Of a stretch of 64,000 nucleotides of DNA, positions 54,316 through 63,354 are shown one piece after another (position 1 is the first letter of the stretch; the number at the start of each line of letters is the position of its first letter). The notes beneath the pieces are model-generated. The model made no database searches, had not been told where the DNA came from, and worked only from the letters and a program-made list of their open reading frames with translations. The DNA is from Bdellovibrionales bacterium (GTDB lineage: Bacteria; Bdellovibrionota; Bdellovibrionia; Bdellovibrionales; UBA1609): contig JADJNU010000001.1 of NCBI GenBank assembly GCA_016714165.1, positions 744,001 through 808,000 on the forward strand, written 5' to 3'. The position numbers were made by a program, and so were the translations under genes.

Positions 54316-56601
54316 ATGAAGAATCTCGATAAAGAGGCCCTGGAGTATCATTCAGCAGGAGCACCTGGCAAAATTGAAGTGGTGTCGACCAAGCCAGTGA
54401 ACACCGAGTACGCCCTTTCTTTGGCCTATTCTCCTGGGGTGGCGGCGCCATGCAAAGCGATCGCTCTTAACCCCGACGATGTGTATAAATACACGATTCG
54501 AGGCAATCTGGTCGCAGTGATCACAAACGGAACGGCCGTGTTAGGACTGGGAGACATCGGTCCTCTGGCCGGCAAGCCTGTGATGGAAGGCAAAGGGATT
54601 CTCTTTAAGCAATTCGCCAACATCGATGTCTTTGACATTGAGCTCAATTCCAAGGACACGGAGTCTTTTATTGCCACGGTTAAAAACCTGGAGCCAACTT
54701 TTGGCGGCATCAACCTCGAGGACATTGCGGCACCTGAGTGCTTTGTCATTGAGGAGCGTCTCCGCAAAGAATTGCAAATTCCTGTTTTCCATGATGATCA
54801 GCACGGAACAGCAATCATCACAGCAGCTGCGTTTATCAATGCCTGTGATATTTCAAAGAGGGCGCTCGAAACCACGAGAATTGTTTTTAATGGAGCGGGA
54901 GCCGCTTCGATCGCTTGCGCTAAATTGCTCAAAAGCTTGGGAGTCGGAGGCGAGAACATTATCATGTGCGACTCCAAAGGTGTCATCCGAAAGGGACGCA
55001 CCGAAGGAATGAACTCTTATAAAGAGGAATTCGCGGTCAACACAGAACGAAAGACTCTTGCTGAGGCGCTGGATGGGGCTGATTGTTTTATTGGCCTCAG
55101 CGTTTCCGGTGCCATCACTCCCGATATGCTCAAGGTCATGGCTCCAAATCCAATTGTTTTCGCCATGGCAAATCCGATTCCTGAGATTGATCCCCGCCTT
55201 GCGCTTGAAGCCAGACCAGACGTCATTGTGGCAACTGGCCGAAGTGATTTTCCGAATCAGGTTAATAATGTCCTGGGGTTTCCCTCCATTTTTAGAGGTG
55301 CGCTTGATGTCCAGGCCACGACCATCAATGAAGAAATGAAAATCGCCGCCGTTCATGCTTTGGCCAAACTCGCTCGCGAAGATGTTCCGGAGAGCGTCTC
55401 CGCCGCCTATTCAAACAAGACCTTTCACTATGGACCTGAATATATCATCCCTAAACCTTTCGATAACAGGGTTTTGACGACTGTGGCTCCCGCCGTGGCA
55501 AAAGCGGCGATGGAATCTGGAGTTGCAAGAAAGCCCATCGAGGATTTCAAAAAATACAAAGTTCGGCTTGAAAGCATGCAAAGCCTCCGGCGTGGCTTTG
55601 TTCGATCACACATGAACCGGGTCAAAACGCATGCCAGAAAGCGCCAGCTTCCGGTCCCAACAATCATCTTTCCCGAGGGAGCGAGCACTAAAATTCTCAA
55701 AGCAATCAATATGCTCAAAAATGAGAAGGTGATTCGTCCCATCCTGCTCGGCTACGAGGAAACCATCCTCAAAAAGATAAAGGAGATGGAACTCGACAAT
55801 TTAACGGGTTTAACGATTTGGCAACCAAGCAAACACCCCCGATTTGATGAATTTGTTAACCGATTTTACGAATTGCGCTTGAGAAAGGGAGTGATGAAGG
55901 CCGAAGCTGAGAGGCTCGTTTCCGATCCTTACTATTTCTCAGCGATGGCGGTCGCACTCGGTGAAGTCGATGGCCTTGTTTCTGGAGCTACCCATCCCTA
56001 CTCAGAATGTGTGAGACCCATTCTTGAAATTATCGGCACCGGACGACGCCGCACCATATCGGGACTCAACTTCGTCTTATGGCAAGACCGTATGATCTTC
56101 TTCGCTGACACGACAATCAATATCGATCCAACTGCCGAGCAGTTGGCAAGCATCGCAATTCACGCCGCTCAAGTCGCCAAATATTTTAAGATTGAGCCTC
56201 GAATAGCCATGTTGAGCTTCACCAATTTTACAGCTACCAAAGAAAGCCCACAAAAAATGAGAAAAGCTGCCGAACTTGTGAGGGAAAAGTGCCCGAATCT
56301 CATCGTTGACGGAGAAATGCAGGCAGATACGGCGATCAACCCAGATATCATGGAAAGAATCTTCCCCTTTAGCAATATCAAGGGGGGAGCGAATGTTCTC
56401 ATTTTCCCAAATCTTGACGCCAGTAACATCAGTTATAAGCTGGTTCAGCAACTCGGGGGGGGAGAAGTTCTTGGACCTTTTATCATGGGAATAAAAAAGG
56501 CGGCGAATGTGCTTCAGAGAACTTGCTCTGTTGACGATATAGTCAATACGATAGTCATGACTGCCCTTGAGTCCCAAGCCCTCGCTAAAGGAGTAGAATA
56601 G
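54316..56601 (+). CDS. maeB: NADP-type malic enzyme fused to a phosphotransacetylase-like domain
   Basis: 761 residues, the usual MaeB size. N-terminal malic enzyme (about 1-420): YSPGVAAPCKAI, NGTAVLGLGDIGPLAGKPVMEGK, GINLEDIAAPECF, DDQHGTAIITAAA, NGAGAASIACAKLL and GRSDFPNQVNNVLGFP. Linker, then a PTA domain (about 440-755): IFPEGASTKILKA, VDGLVSGATHPYSECVRP, ILFKF-like blocks and FSNIKGGANVLIFPNLDASNI; in MaeB this part is usually regulatory. It makes pyruvate from malate, giving NADPH. GGGGAGA 9-10 bases upstream of the ATG. Divergent from the FadJ-type genes and followed 8 bases later by hflX. Confidence 0.97.
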   Translation: MKNLDKEALEYHSAGAPGKIEVVSTKPVNTEYALSLAYSPGVAAPCKAIALNPDDVYKYTIRGNLVAVITNGTAVLGLGDIGPLAGKPVMEGKGILFKQFANIDVFDIELNSKDTESFIATVKNLEPTFGGINLEDIAAPECFVIEERLRKELQIPVFHDDQHGTAIITAAAFINACDISKRALETTRIVFNGAGAASIACAKLLKSLGVGGENIIMCDSKGVIRKGRTEGMNSYKEEFAVNTERKTLAEALDGADCFIGLSVSGAITPDMLKVMAPNPIVFAMANPIPEIDPRLALEARPDVIVATGRSDFPNQVNNVLGFPSIFRGALDVQATTINEEMKIAAVHALAKLAREDVPESVSAAYSNKTFHYGPEYIIPKPFDNRVLTTVAPAVAKAAMESGVARKPIEDFKKYKVRLESMQSLRRGFVRSHMNRVKTHARKRQLPVPTIIFPEGASTKILKAINMLKNEKVIRPILLGYEETILKKIKEMELDNLTGLTIWQPSKHPRFDEFVNRFYELRLRKGVMKAEAERLVSDPYYFSAMAVALGEVDGLVSGATHPYSECVRPILEIIGTGRRRTISGLNFVLWQDRMIFFADTTINIDPTAEQLASIAIHAAQVAKYFKIEPRIAMLSFTNFTATKESPQKMRKAAELVREKCPNLIVDGEMQADTAINPDIMERIFPFSNIKGGANVLIFPNLDASNISYKLVQQLGGGEVLGPFIMGIKKAANVLQRTCSVDDIVNTIVMTALESQALAKGVE

Positions 56602-56608
56602 ACTGCCT

Positions 56609-57766
56609 ATGTCGGGTCAAATGAACGAAAAAGCCGTCGTCGTTGGAATTGGACTTAAAACAGATTCCTTTGTTGAGCTCAAAGACAGCCTCGCTGAACT
56701 CGAAGAACTTGTTTATGCGGCTGGCGGAGAGGTTGTTGGAACCCTGGCCCAGACACTTCCCCAATACAATCCTGCAACACTTCTGGGAACGGGAAAAGTA
56801 TCAGAAGTAAAAGAACTCGTTGAAACATCAGGGGCGAATTTGGTGGTGATTGATCATCATCTGTCTGGAGTTCAAGGTCGAAATCTAGAAAAGGAAATTG
56901 GAGTTCGAGTGCTTGATCGGACGCAACTTATTCTGGATATTTTCGCCCAGAGAGCCAAAACCTATGAGGGAAAACTTCAGGTTGAACTGGCACAGATGCT
57001 GGACCAACTCCCTCGAATGGTCGGAGCCTGGCAAGGCTCTCTGTCACGGCAAGGAGGCGGGATCGGCACACGAGGCCCCGGAGAGACCGCCTTAGAAATT
57101 GATCGACGACGCATCCATGACCGTATCAAACAATTGCGAAAAAAATTGGAGAGCGTGACAAAAAGCCGCGCCCAATACCGCGCCGCTCGGCAACGGTTTG
57201 AGATTCCGAGTTTTGCTCTGATCGGATACACAAATTCAGGAAAGAGCACGCTGCTCAATCGACTTTGCAATGCCAAAGTGCTCACCAAGGATCAACCCTT
57301 TGCAACCCTTGATCCAGCGACTCGTAAAGTTTATTTGCCGGAAATCAAAAATGCCGTCGTCACCGACACAGTGGGTTTTATTCGGCGACTGCCGACAGAA
57401 CTCATAGAAGCTTTTAAAGCCACCTTAGAAGAATCACTGGACGCCGATGTTTTGATTCATGTTGTTGATCTCAGCAGCGACCAAATGCAGGCGCAAATGA
57501 CCGTCGTCCATGCTCTCATTAAGGAATTTGGATGGGAGAATAAACCCATCATACATGTTTTCAATAAGTCTGATAAGGCCCCTTTTGAGCGCCAATTTCA
57601 AATCAAAGAACACCCTCGCGTCTGCATGAGTGCGCTGACTGGTGAAGGAATTGATAAATTGCGCACCTTAATGATTGAGCAAATTCGTAAACTACATACG
57701 GATACCCAGCTGTTTTTCCACGCTCTGATGAACACCGCATTTATGAGTTGGGAAGAGAAAGTATGA
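56609..57766 (+). CDS. hflX: HflX GTPase
   Basis: 385 residues. N-terminal Gly-rich LLGTGKVSEVKELVE and VRVLDRTQLILDIFAQRA are HflX-specific; LVQ/MLDQLPRMVGAWQGSLSRQGGGIGTRGPGE is the linker before the G domain. G1 GYTNSGKST (about 207-215), G3 DTVGF and G4 NKSD follow. HflX rescues stalled or heat-damaged ribosomes by splitting 70S. The gene starts 8 bases after maeB and overlaps a tiny downstream frame by ATGA. Cytosolic. Confidence 0.96.
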   Translation: MSGQMNEKAVVVGIGLKTDSFVELKDSLAELEELVYAAGGEVVGTLAQTLPQYNPATLLGTGKVSEVKELVETSGANLVVIDHHLSGVQGRNLEKEIGVRVLDRTQLILDIFAQRAKTYEGKLQVELAQMLDQLPRMVGAWQGSLSRQGGGIGTRGPGETALEIDRRRIHDRIKQLRKKLESVTKSRAQYRAARQRFEIPSFALIGYTNSGKSTLLNRLCNAKVLTKDQPFATLDPATRKVYLPEIKNAVVTDTVGFIRRLPTELIEAFKATLEESLDADVLIHVVDLSSDQMQAQMTVVHALIKEFGWENKPIIHVFNKSDKAPFERQFQIKEHPRVCMSALTGEGIDKLRTLMIEQIRKLHTDTQLFFHALMNTAFMSWEEKV

Positions 57767-57867
57767 TCAATCGAACCGAACCCAATTCACAAGGAACCGT
57801 TTGCTTTGCAAAACTAACTCCTGATCAATTGCACAAATGGCAGGGTTTTTTGGTTAAGGCCCGATAA
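57763..57867 (+). CDS. Possible 34-residue peptide overlapping hflX
   Basis: ATG overlaps the hflX stop (ATGA). The product begins MINRTEPNSQGTVCFAKL. It is short and may be the surviving start of a deleted gene, since the translation coupling site is perfect. Nothing can be said of function. Confidence 0.25.
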   Translation: MINRTEPNSQGTVCFAKLTPDQLHKWQGFLVKAR

Positions 57868-57912
57868 TTTTGTGGAATGGACAATGCCCTTTAAATATGA
57901 AATCCTCCTCCT

Positions 57913-58611
57913 ATGGAAACTGTACCGTCAAGATACCTGACTAAGCTTACCCGTTGCTTTTGTTTCGTTGGCTTCTCACTTGGATGTTCTGTGGGACTTG
58001 CTCAAGTTACTGAGAGTTCTAATTATGTTGAGGTTCACTGGGAGGATCCAAAGTTATTGAAGTCCCCTGACCCTCGTACGTCTGCTGCTTTGCTGCAAGG
58101 AAAAACTCTACCAAACGTGACGATCACGCTTTTAACGGAACAAGTTCAACTCTTGAAAGATCGCTTTCACCCAGACCCAATACCTTTCAAAAACGCCCAA
58201 GTTGATAACCTCCCGTTGAAAACAGGCGAAGATGGTCTCTTTAGCTTCGAGATTCGCGTCCCAAATGGACTGTATGTGATACCTGTAACTTTTGAACCAG
58301 AAAAAGGAATTCTGAGCAACGGAACCACTCAGTTCATCTATTTACAAATAGGAGATGGGCCGCCGCAGATTCTGCGCAACTTGGATGATTTTTCTGACAT
58401 ACTCTTCCCTCGGTGGACCCATTACCTCTCTGGAGGGATCGGACTCAACCTGCTCGTCTATTCAAAAAAAGCTCCGGCCGTTCCTGTAGATGTGAAATTT
58501 CAGTCATTCAAAGTCCCTCTCTCTCCATTTGGAGTATTTGCGCCAGCTTTCTCAAAACTGGAATCTGACGGGTTCTTTGCAGTATTCTCCAGGGGACACT
58601 TCTTCAGGTAA
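57913..58611 (+). CDS. N-terminal part of a frame-split exported outer-membrane protein
   Basis: 232 residues with a signal peptide (LTRCFCFVGFSLGCSVGLA-Q). The mature part contains an Ig-like or carboxypeptidase-regulatory-like module: GKTLPNVTITLLTEQ, GEDGLFSFEIRVPNGLYVIPVTFEP. It then starts a barrel (HYLSGGIGLNLLVY). From about residue 200 the frame gives sequence unlike a barrel and soon stops; the +1 frame continues with proper barrel strands. The join would lie in CCCTCTCTCTCC near 58515-58530. Likely surface or outer-membrane protein. Confidence 0.7.
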   Translation: METVPSRYLTKLTRCFCFVGFSLGCSVGLAQVTESSNYVEVHWEDPKLLKSPDPRTSAALLQGKTLPNVTITLLTEQVQLLKDRFHPDPIPFKNAQVDNLPLKTGEDGLFSFEIRVPNGLYVIPVTFEPEKGILSNGTTQFIYLQIGDGPPQILRNLDDFSDILFPRWTHYLSGGIGLNLLVYSKKAPAVPVDVKFQSFKVPLSPFGVFAPAFSKLESDGFFAVFSRGHFFR

Positions 58612-59128
58612 TCGAGTTTCTCTCGATAAGGACTCCTATGACTGGACCCTCGCCGACCTTTCGACCTCGTATAGAAGGACCTCTTGGTATTTGATGTTAA
58701 AGAAGGAAAAAATCGAATGGAGAGCACTTGGTGGCGTTCAATTCGCCTTTGTTCCTTTTCTGCATACGAATCAGGCCGGCAGCACAACGCAGACAATCGA
58801 TAGCAATCTTATTACGTTTTTATCTGGAGGTGGAGGAATTGATTATTATCCGAGCGCAAGTTGGAAATATTCAGCTTATTCACGGATTCAATATCCTCTA
58901 TCAGCCGGCAGTCTTTTTCAAATCTCTACCCCCTTTTCATTTGATGGATCACTTGAAGTGACATATTTTCGTGATAATAGCGATCTTGCCTATGGTCTCA
59001 AATGGCACGGACAATGGACCCAGATGACTGCCACAGAATTTGATTTATGGACCTCAAGATCGGTCACCAGCAACGTCGGATTGCTCTATTCAGCCTTCCT
59101 ATTACGTGTTTACTACAAACTAAATTAG
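58529..59128 (+). pseudogene. C-terminal part of the frame-split outer-membrane protein
   Basis: 199 codons in the +1 frame relative to the upstream gene. Content: LQYSPGDTSSGNRVSLDKD, YRRTSWYLMLKKEKIEWRALGGVQFAFVPF and repeated amphipathic strands ending LLRVYYKLN, which reads as a barrel of about 8-10 strands. Its ATG at 58529 has no ribosome site. Together with the upstream part it forms one protein of about 400 residues. A single-base change in the CT run explains the split. Confidence 0.7.
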
Positions 59129-59141
59129 AGCCCATGCGGCA

Positions 59142-60989
59142 TTATGAGGCCTTGGAATCTCCTTTATAGTCACAAAAAACGAGAGTGACATCATCGCCTA
59201 GAGGTTCTTCACCTCTGAAATCGTTGAATGACTTTAAGACTCTTTGCAAGTCCAAAGTAGTTTGAGAGCAAGCTGTTGAGTGTTCCAAAATATCATTTAG
59301 AAATCTCCGTTCTCCAAACTGCTTTCCGTTACTATTGACGCCTTCAAGAAAGCCATCCGTGAAAAGAATAAGACGATCACCTTGTTGAAGCTTGAAATTC
59401 ATTTTCTCAAATTTGAGATTGAGAGTTTCACCTAAGCGCGAACAGCGTCCCCCTAATAGAACATGAAAACCCTTCCCCCCTGGAACGGAAGGATCTTCGT
59501 GTAGAACCATAGGAGGATTATGGCTTGCGTTGATATAAGTTAATTCTCCGTTTAGTTTATCGATTGACGCAATAAAAAAAGTCATCATTAAATTCTGATT
59601 TCCCGCCGAATAAACTGCGCGATTGACACCCAGCAGGCAAGTTTCCAAAGTGACATCTTCCCGAGTCTCAAAGATGGAAATTGCAGCGCGAGCAGCGCTG
59701 GTAATGAGAGCCGACGACACCCCATGTCCTGTCGCATCGCCTACCATTAGATAAATTTTTTCAGGTGTATCAAAATAATACCACCAATCTCCACTGCATT
59801 CGGTCGCTGGAATATAGCACCCTGAGATCGATAAATCACCATATCGCGCATCGCTCTGCGGAAATAGCGATTCCTGAATGGCCTGAGCTGTCTCAAGTTC
59901 GCCTTCCATTCTGGCCTTCTCGGCTGTTTTGATGATTAATTCTGAAACTCTAACAGCCATTGCATTAAAGCTTTCCGATAGACTTCCGACTTCGTCGCGA
60001 GTATCAACTGCAACTTTTATATCGAAATTTCCGTCCGAAATTTTTTTTGTAGCGGCAATAAGCTCTCTCAATTTCGAAGTCAATATCCGAGAGCTAAGAA
60101 CTGCCACGATGGTTAAAACCGATAGAATAGAAAAAAAGAACAACAAGGCCTTTTGGTAAAAAATATTTAAACTCGCAAATGCCTCACGCTTTGGTATGAG
60201 ATTCAACAGGTAGAGATCTCCGATCCCAATGCGCGAATAACCAACGAAAAAATCATTTAACTCGGTAATTCGAGTATCGGAAATTCCGTCTCCTAAAATT
60301 GACCTATTTATTGTGGTCCAAAGATTGGTGTGAAAGATTCGCTCTTGCACATCTCGATAGCCCAACAAAACTTCATTATCCAAATTAACTAAGATATTCC
60401 GTAGTCCCTCTTCCCGACTAAAAATATGCTGGAGCTCGACTGAATCGACCACAAGAACGACTGTCATGTAGCGATTTCCGTTCAAATTTCGAACTTTAAT
60501 TGCCATCATGAATAATTCTTCGCCCCCAACCTCAATCAGCTCAATCAGAAGTTGCCTCTTTCTCAGGCCGATCTCCCTTGATTTGAGCCACAACGAAGTG
60601 TCGAATGGAACCAATTCATTTTCGCCTCTTTTTGAATTGAAGTACCTATGAATCACTTCCTTCTCTGGAACAATTTGAAAGATAGAAAGATCTTTAACTT
60701 CGACATTTTGATCTAAATAGGACCATCCCTTGGGGGACATGGATGATGACTGGTAATCGTACCACGATTCGACATTTTTTGCGGCCTGTACGAATCTCAT
60801 CAATTCAGATTTAATTCGAAATGATTGAGCCTTAGTTACAGAAAGTGAGGTTTCAAAGATATCATTGACCTTATCGATTTTAAAGGTGCTGCTCGTCGCA
60901 AGTGCAAAGAGCAACAGCCCTGCCAAGGGAAGTGCTGTCAGGAGTAGAAATATCTTCACCTTCAGTGAGATATAATCAGGTTTCATCAT
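59142..60989 (-). CDS. SpoIIE-type PP2C phosphatase with HAMP and sensor domain
   Basis: 615 residues (ATG at 60989; an alternative ATG one codon on). Transmembrane helices about 9-31 and 288-312 enclose a 250-residue periplasmic sensor region; a HAMP segment (SRILTSKLRELIAATKKISDGNFDIKV) and a linker coiled coil follow, then the phosphatase (about 395-610) with CSGDWWYYF, MVGDATGHG, FTDGFLEG and GDDVTLVF for the two metals. Such proteins dephosphorylate anti-sigma-factor antagonists or other signalling proteins. Divergent from the FecR-domain gene, which hints at a joint signalling unit. No anti-sigma factor in the window. Confidence 0.93.
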   Translation of the reverse strand: MMKPDYISLKVKIFLLLTALPLAGLLLFALATSSTFKIDKVNDIFETSLSVTKAQSFRIKSELMRFVQAAKNVESWYDYQSSSMSPKGWSYLDQNVEVKDLSIFQIVPEKEVIHRYFNSKRGENELVPFDTSLWLKSREIGLRKRQLLIELIEVGGEELFMMAIKVRNLNGNRYMTVVLVVDSVELQHIFSREEGLRNILVNLDNEVLLGYRDVQERIFHTNLWTTINRSILGDGISDTRITELNDFFVGYSRIGIGDLYLLNLIPKREAFASLNIFYQKALLFFFSILSVLTIVAVLSSRILTSKLRELIAATKKISDGNFDIKVAVDTRDEVGSLSESFNAMAVRVSELIIKTAEKARMEGELETAQAIQESLFPQSDARYGDLSISGCYIPATECSGDWWYYFDTPEKIYLMVGDATGHGVSSALITSAARAAISIFETREDVTLETCLLGVNRAVYSAGNQNLMMTFFIASIDKLNGELTYINASHNPPMVLHEDPSVPGGKGFHVLLGGRCSRLGETLNLKFEKMNFKLQQGDRLILFTDGFLEGVNSNGKQFGERRFLNDILEHSTACSQTTLDLQRVLKSFNDFRGEEPLGDDVTLVFCDYKGDSKAS

Positions 60990-61100
60990 CAATTCTCTTC
61001 GACTTTTTTCACACTGAACCAAAGTACTTAGGTCGAGCCATTTCAAATAATTTTATATTTAGACGTTTCGAATATTCCTCATTCTGGCGATATAATTCTG

Positions 61101-63299
61101 ATGAAAATTCGGAAGAACTTCATATCTAGATTAAAGTCTGAATCAGATTACAAAATTGTGGTTGTCGCAACGCTTGTCTTCATAATCACAACTTACCTGT
61201 TGATCTTCGGACATTTGCGGCCTTTTGAACACGAAACAATAGATCGAGAAAAGGTAGGCACTGTGACGCTAGCAAAGAATTCCGTCACCGTTCATCATGA
61301 GAGAGGTCTACATTGGCTTGATCTCCGCACCGGAGACGACATTTATGAAAATGATCGAGTATTTACAAGTCGCGATTCGATCGCTAAATTAACCTTAAAT
61401 TCTGGCTTTCTCGAAATGGGACCCTCGACCCTGGTCGTCATCACTACCCAGGGCGACAAACCCCATTTAGACCTTCTCTACGGAACTCTTCTTGGAAAGT
61501 TCTCAGGCAATCCGGATTTCATTATCAAGCAGGGCAAACAGAAAATATTCATCGGTGGAGAAAACACGAGCCTAGGTTTGCAAACGAAGCAAAATGGAAA
61601 TGGCGAATTGCAAGTTTATCAAGGAAGCATTGGCCTCACCGATGAAAATGGAAACAAAAAGCTCAGTGCTCCTGCGAGTTTGAATCTCGATGGAATTCAT
61701 TCAGCAGATTTAAATCAAACGAAAATTTTTCTCATTCGACCAGAAAATGAATCAACAATTGAACTCTCTGAAATTCAAGAAATGGAATTCGCATGGAAGT
61801 TTGATGGTGAGAATGCAAGCTCCCAAGAAATGAAATTGGAATTTTCTACCGACCTTGGCTTCTCAAAGGTTCTTGAATCTATAAAAGTGTCTGGAAATTC
61901 AACGCAGATGAGGCCCACAGAAGCTCTGAGAGGATCAATGTTTTGGCGCATTGTGCGGGTTGAGGGAGGGAAGCGAATCGAGGAAAGTATTCCTTATCGC
62001 ATATTCTTTAAGGACATGAGTTCTCCCGTTCTAGAATATCCAGAAATTGATCAGTCATTTGTTCGCAGCGAAAACATCAGTGACTCCCACCGACAGTTGT
62101 CCTTTCGCTGGAAAGGCAACGACATTGTGAATAGATTTCAGTTTCAAATTTCTACCTCGGCAGATTTCTCACAGATCGTTGAAGATGAAATCCAAGTCGG
62201 ATCAGAGCGGACCACAGAGTGGCCGCCAGACGGTCGATATTTTTGGCGAGTTCGAGGACTGTATTCAAAGGATGAAGTGACCCAATGGAGCGGCACCGGC
62301 CGCTATCTCGTTGGCATGAGATCCTTTTTATCGCCCTTGACATTACGAACGCATTTGATCGAATTGGAACTCACGAATAGATCGGCAAGAAAGATCTATT
62401 GGAATAAGGGCTCTGACATACCTTATGTTAGATTTGAAAAGCCGCTAAAAAGGATCGAATGGGATCCTCATGCGTTTGGCGGATCCTACCAAGTAGAGCT
62501 GTCGATGAGCGAGTCTTTCGAAAATGTCACGATGGTTGAAACGAAAGACAGTCAGCTGCCTCTCTTCCAATTTAGTATTGGAACCACTTATTTTCGAGTG
62601 AGGTCGAAATTATTTGATAACTACTTTACTGAGTTCAGTGCTATTGGCAAAATTGTGCTAAAAGTTCCACCCACTGATATTTTGGGTATGAATCTCCTTT
62701 CCAATTTTCTTGTAAATACCGACAAAGAGATAGGAATCATGAGCGTTTATAAACTTAAATGGATGAAATCTGCTCTGGCGGGAAATTTTAAAGTTGAATT
62801 CTCTCAAACTGAAGAATTTGATAATCCACGAGTTCTCTATACGAATAAGGACACAGACAATATTGTTCTTCCAGAGGGAGAAGATGGATGGATTCGAGTG
62901 GTCTCTTTAAATTCAATCAAACAGGAAATCAGTGACTATTCTCGTCCTCTTAATGTCGCTCGAACACTCTTGAATCTCAAGGACAATGAAGAGCTTTTGC
63001 CATCTCTGAGGATCACAAATCGTGAACCTAGCAGCAATTTGGTTTCGGTTAATGGCGCGCCCATTTACTATGTCTTTTCTTGGGAAAAAATAACTCAAGC
63101 AAGACAGTATGAAATAGAAGTTTCTCGCGACCCTTCATTTCGAGAAATCCTGGCAAAATATAAAACTGAAACTAATCATTATTCTTCGACTCGATCACTT
63201 TCGGAAGGCCTCGTTTTTTGGCGAGTACGAGCGGTAGATGGAGCACGGATTGTTTCGCGTTGGTCGGCGATCCAACCCATCCGAATACTGAGAAGATAG
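61101..63299 (+). CDS. Membrane-anchored FecR-domain protein with FnIII-like repeats
   Basis: 732 residues. N-terminal membrane helix KIVVVATLVFIITTYLLIFG (about 18-37), then a FecR-type domain (VGTVTLAKNSVTVHHERGLHW, SRDSIAKLTLNSGFLEMGPSTLVVI, LLYGTLLGKF) and a chain of beta-sandwich units built on the pattern F-W-R-V-R (GRYFWRVRGL, MFWRIVRVEG, VFWRVRAV) in the C-terminal 450 residues. The FecR type is usually a periplasmic regulator or surface receptor. With the divergent SpoIIE phosphatase it recalls paired sensor genes known in Leptospira and Bdellovibrio. Ligand unknown. Confidence 0.85.
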   Translation: MKIRKNFISRLKSESDYKIVVVATLVFIITTYLLIFGHLRPFEHETIDREKVGTVTLAKNSVTVHHERGLHWLDLRTGDDIYENDRVFTSRDSIAKLTLNSGFLEMGPSTLVVITTQGDKPHLDLLYGTLLGKFSGNPDFIIKQGKQKIFIGGENTSLGLQTKQNGNGELQVYQGSIGLTDENGNKKLSAPASLNLDGIHSADLNQTKIFLIRPENESTIELSEIQEMEFAWKFDGENASSQEMKLEFSTDLGFSKVLESIKVSGNSTQMRPTEALRGSMFWRIVRVEGGKRIEESIPYRIFFKDMSSPVLEYPEIDQSFVRSENISDSHRQLSFRWKGNDIVNRFQFQISTSADFSQIVEDEIQVGSERTTEWPPDGRYFWRVRGLYSKDEVTQWSGTGRYLVGMRSFLSPLTLRTHLIELELTNRSARKIYWNKGSDIPYVRFEKPLKRIEWDPHAFGGSYQVELSMSESFENVTMVETKDSQLPLFQFSIGTTYFRVRSKLFDNYFTEFSAIGKIVLKVPPTDILGMNLLSNFLVNTDKEIGIMSVYKLKWMKSALAGNFKVEFSQTEEFDNPRVLYTNKDTDNIVLPEGEDGWIRVVSLNSIKQEISDYSRPLNVARTLLNLKDNEELLPSLRITNREPSSNLVSVNGAPIYYVFSWEKITQARQYEIEVSRDPSFREILAKYKTETNHYSSTRSLSEGLVFWRVRAVDGARIVSRWSAIQPIRILRR

Positions 63300-63354
63300 G
63301 GATTTTTTTGAGCTGAATTTCGACATCCTTTTCTTTGACACCTTCGCCAACTAA

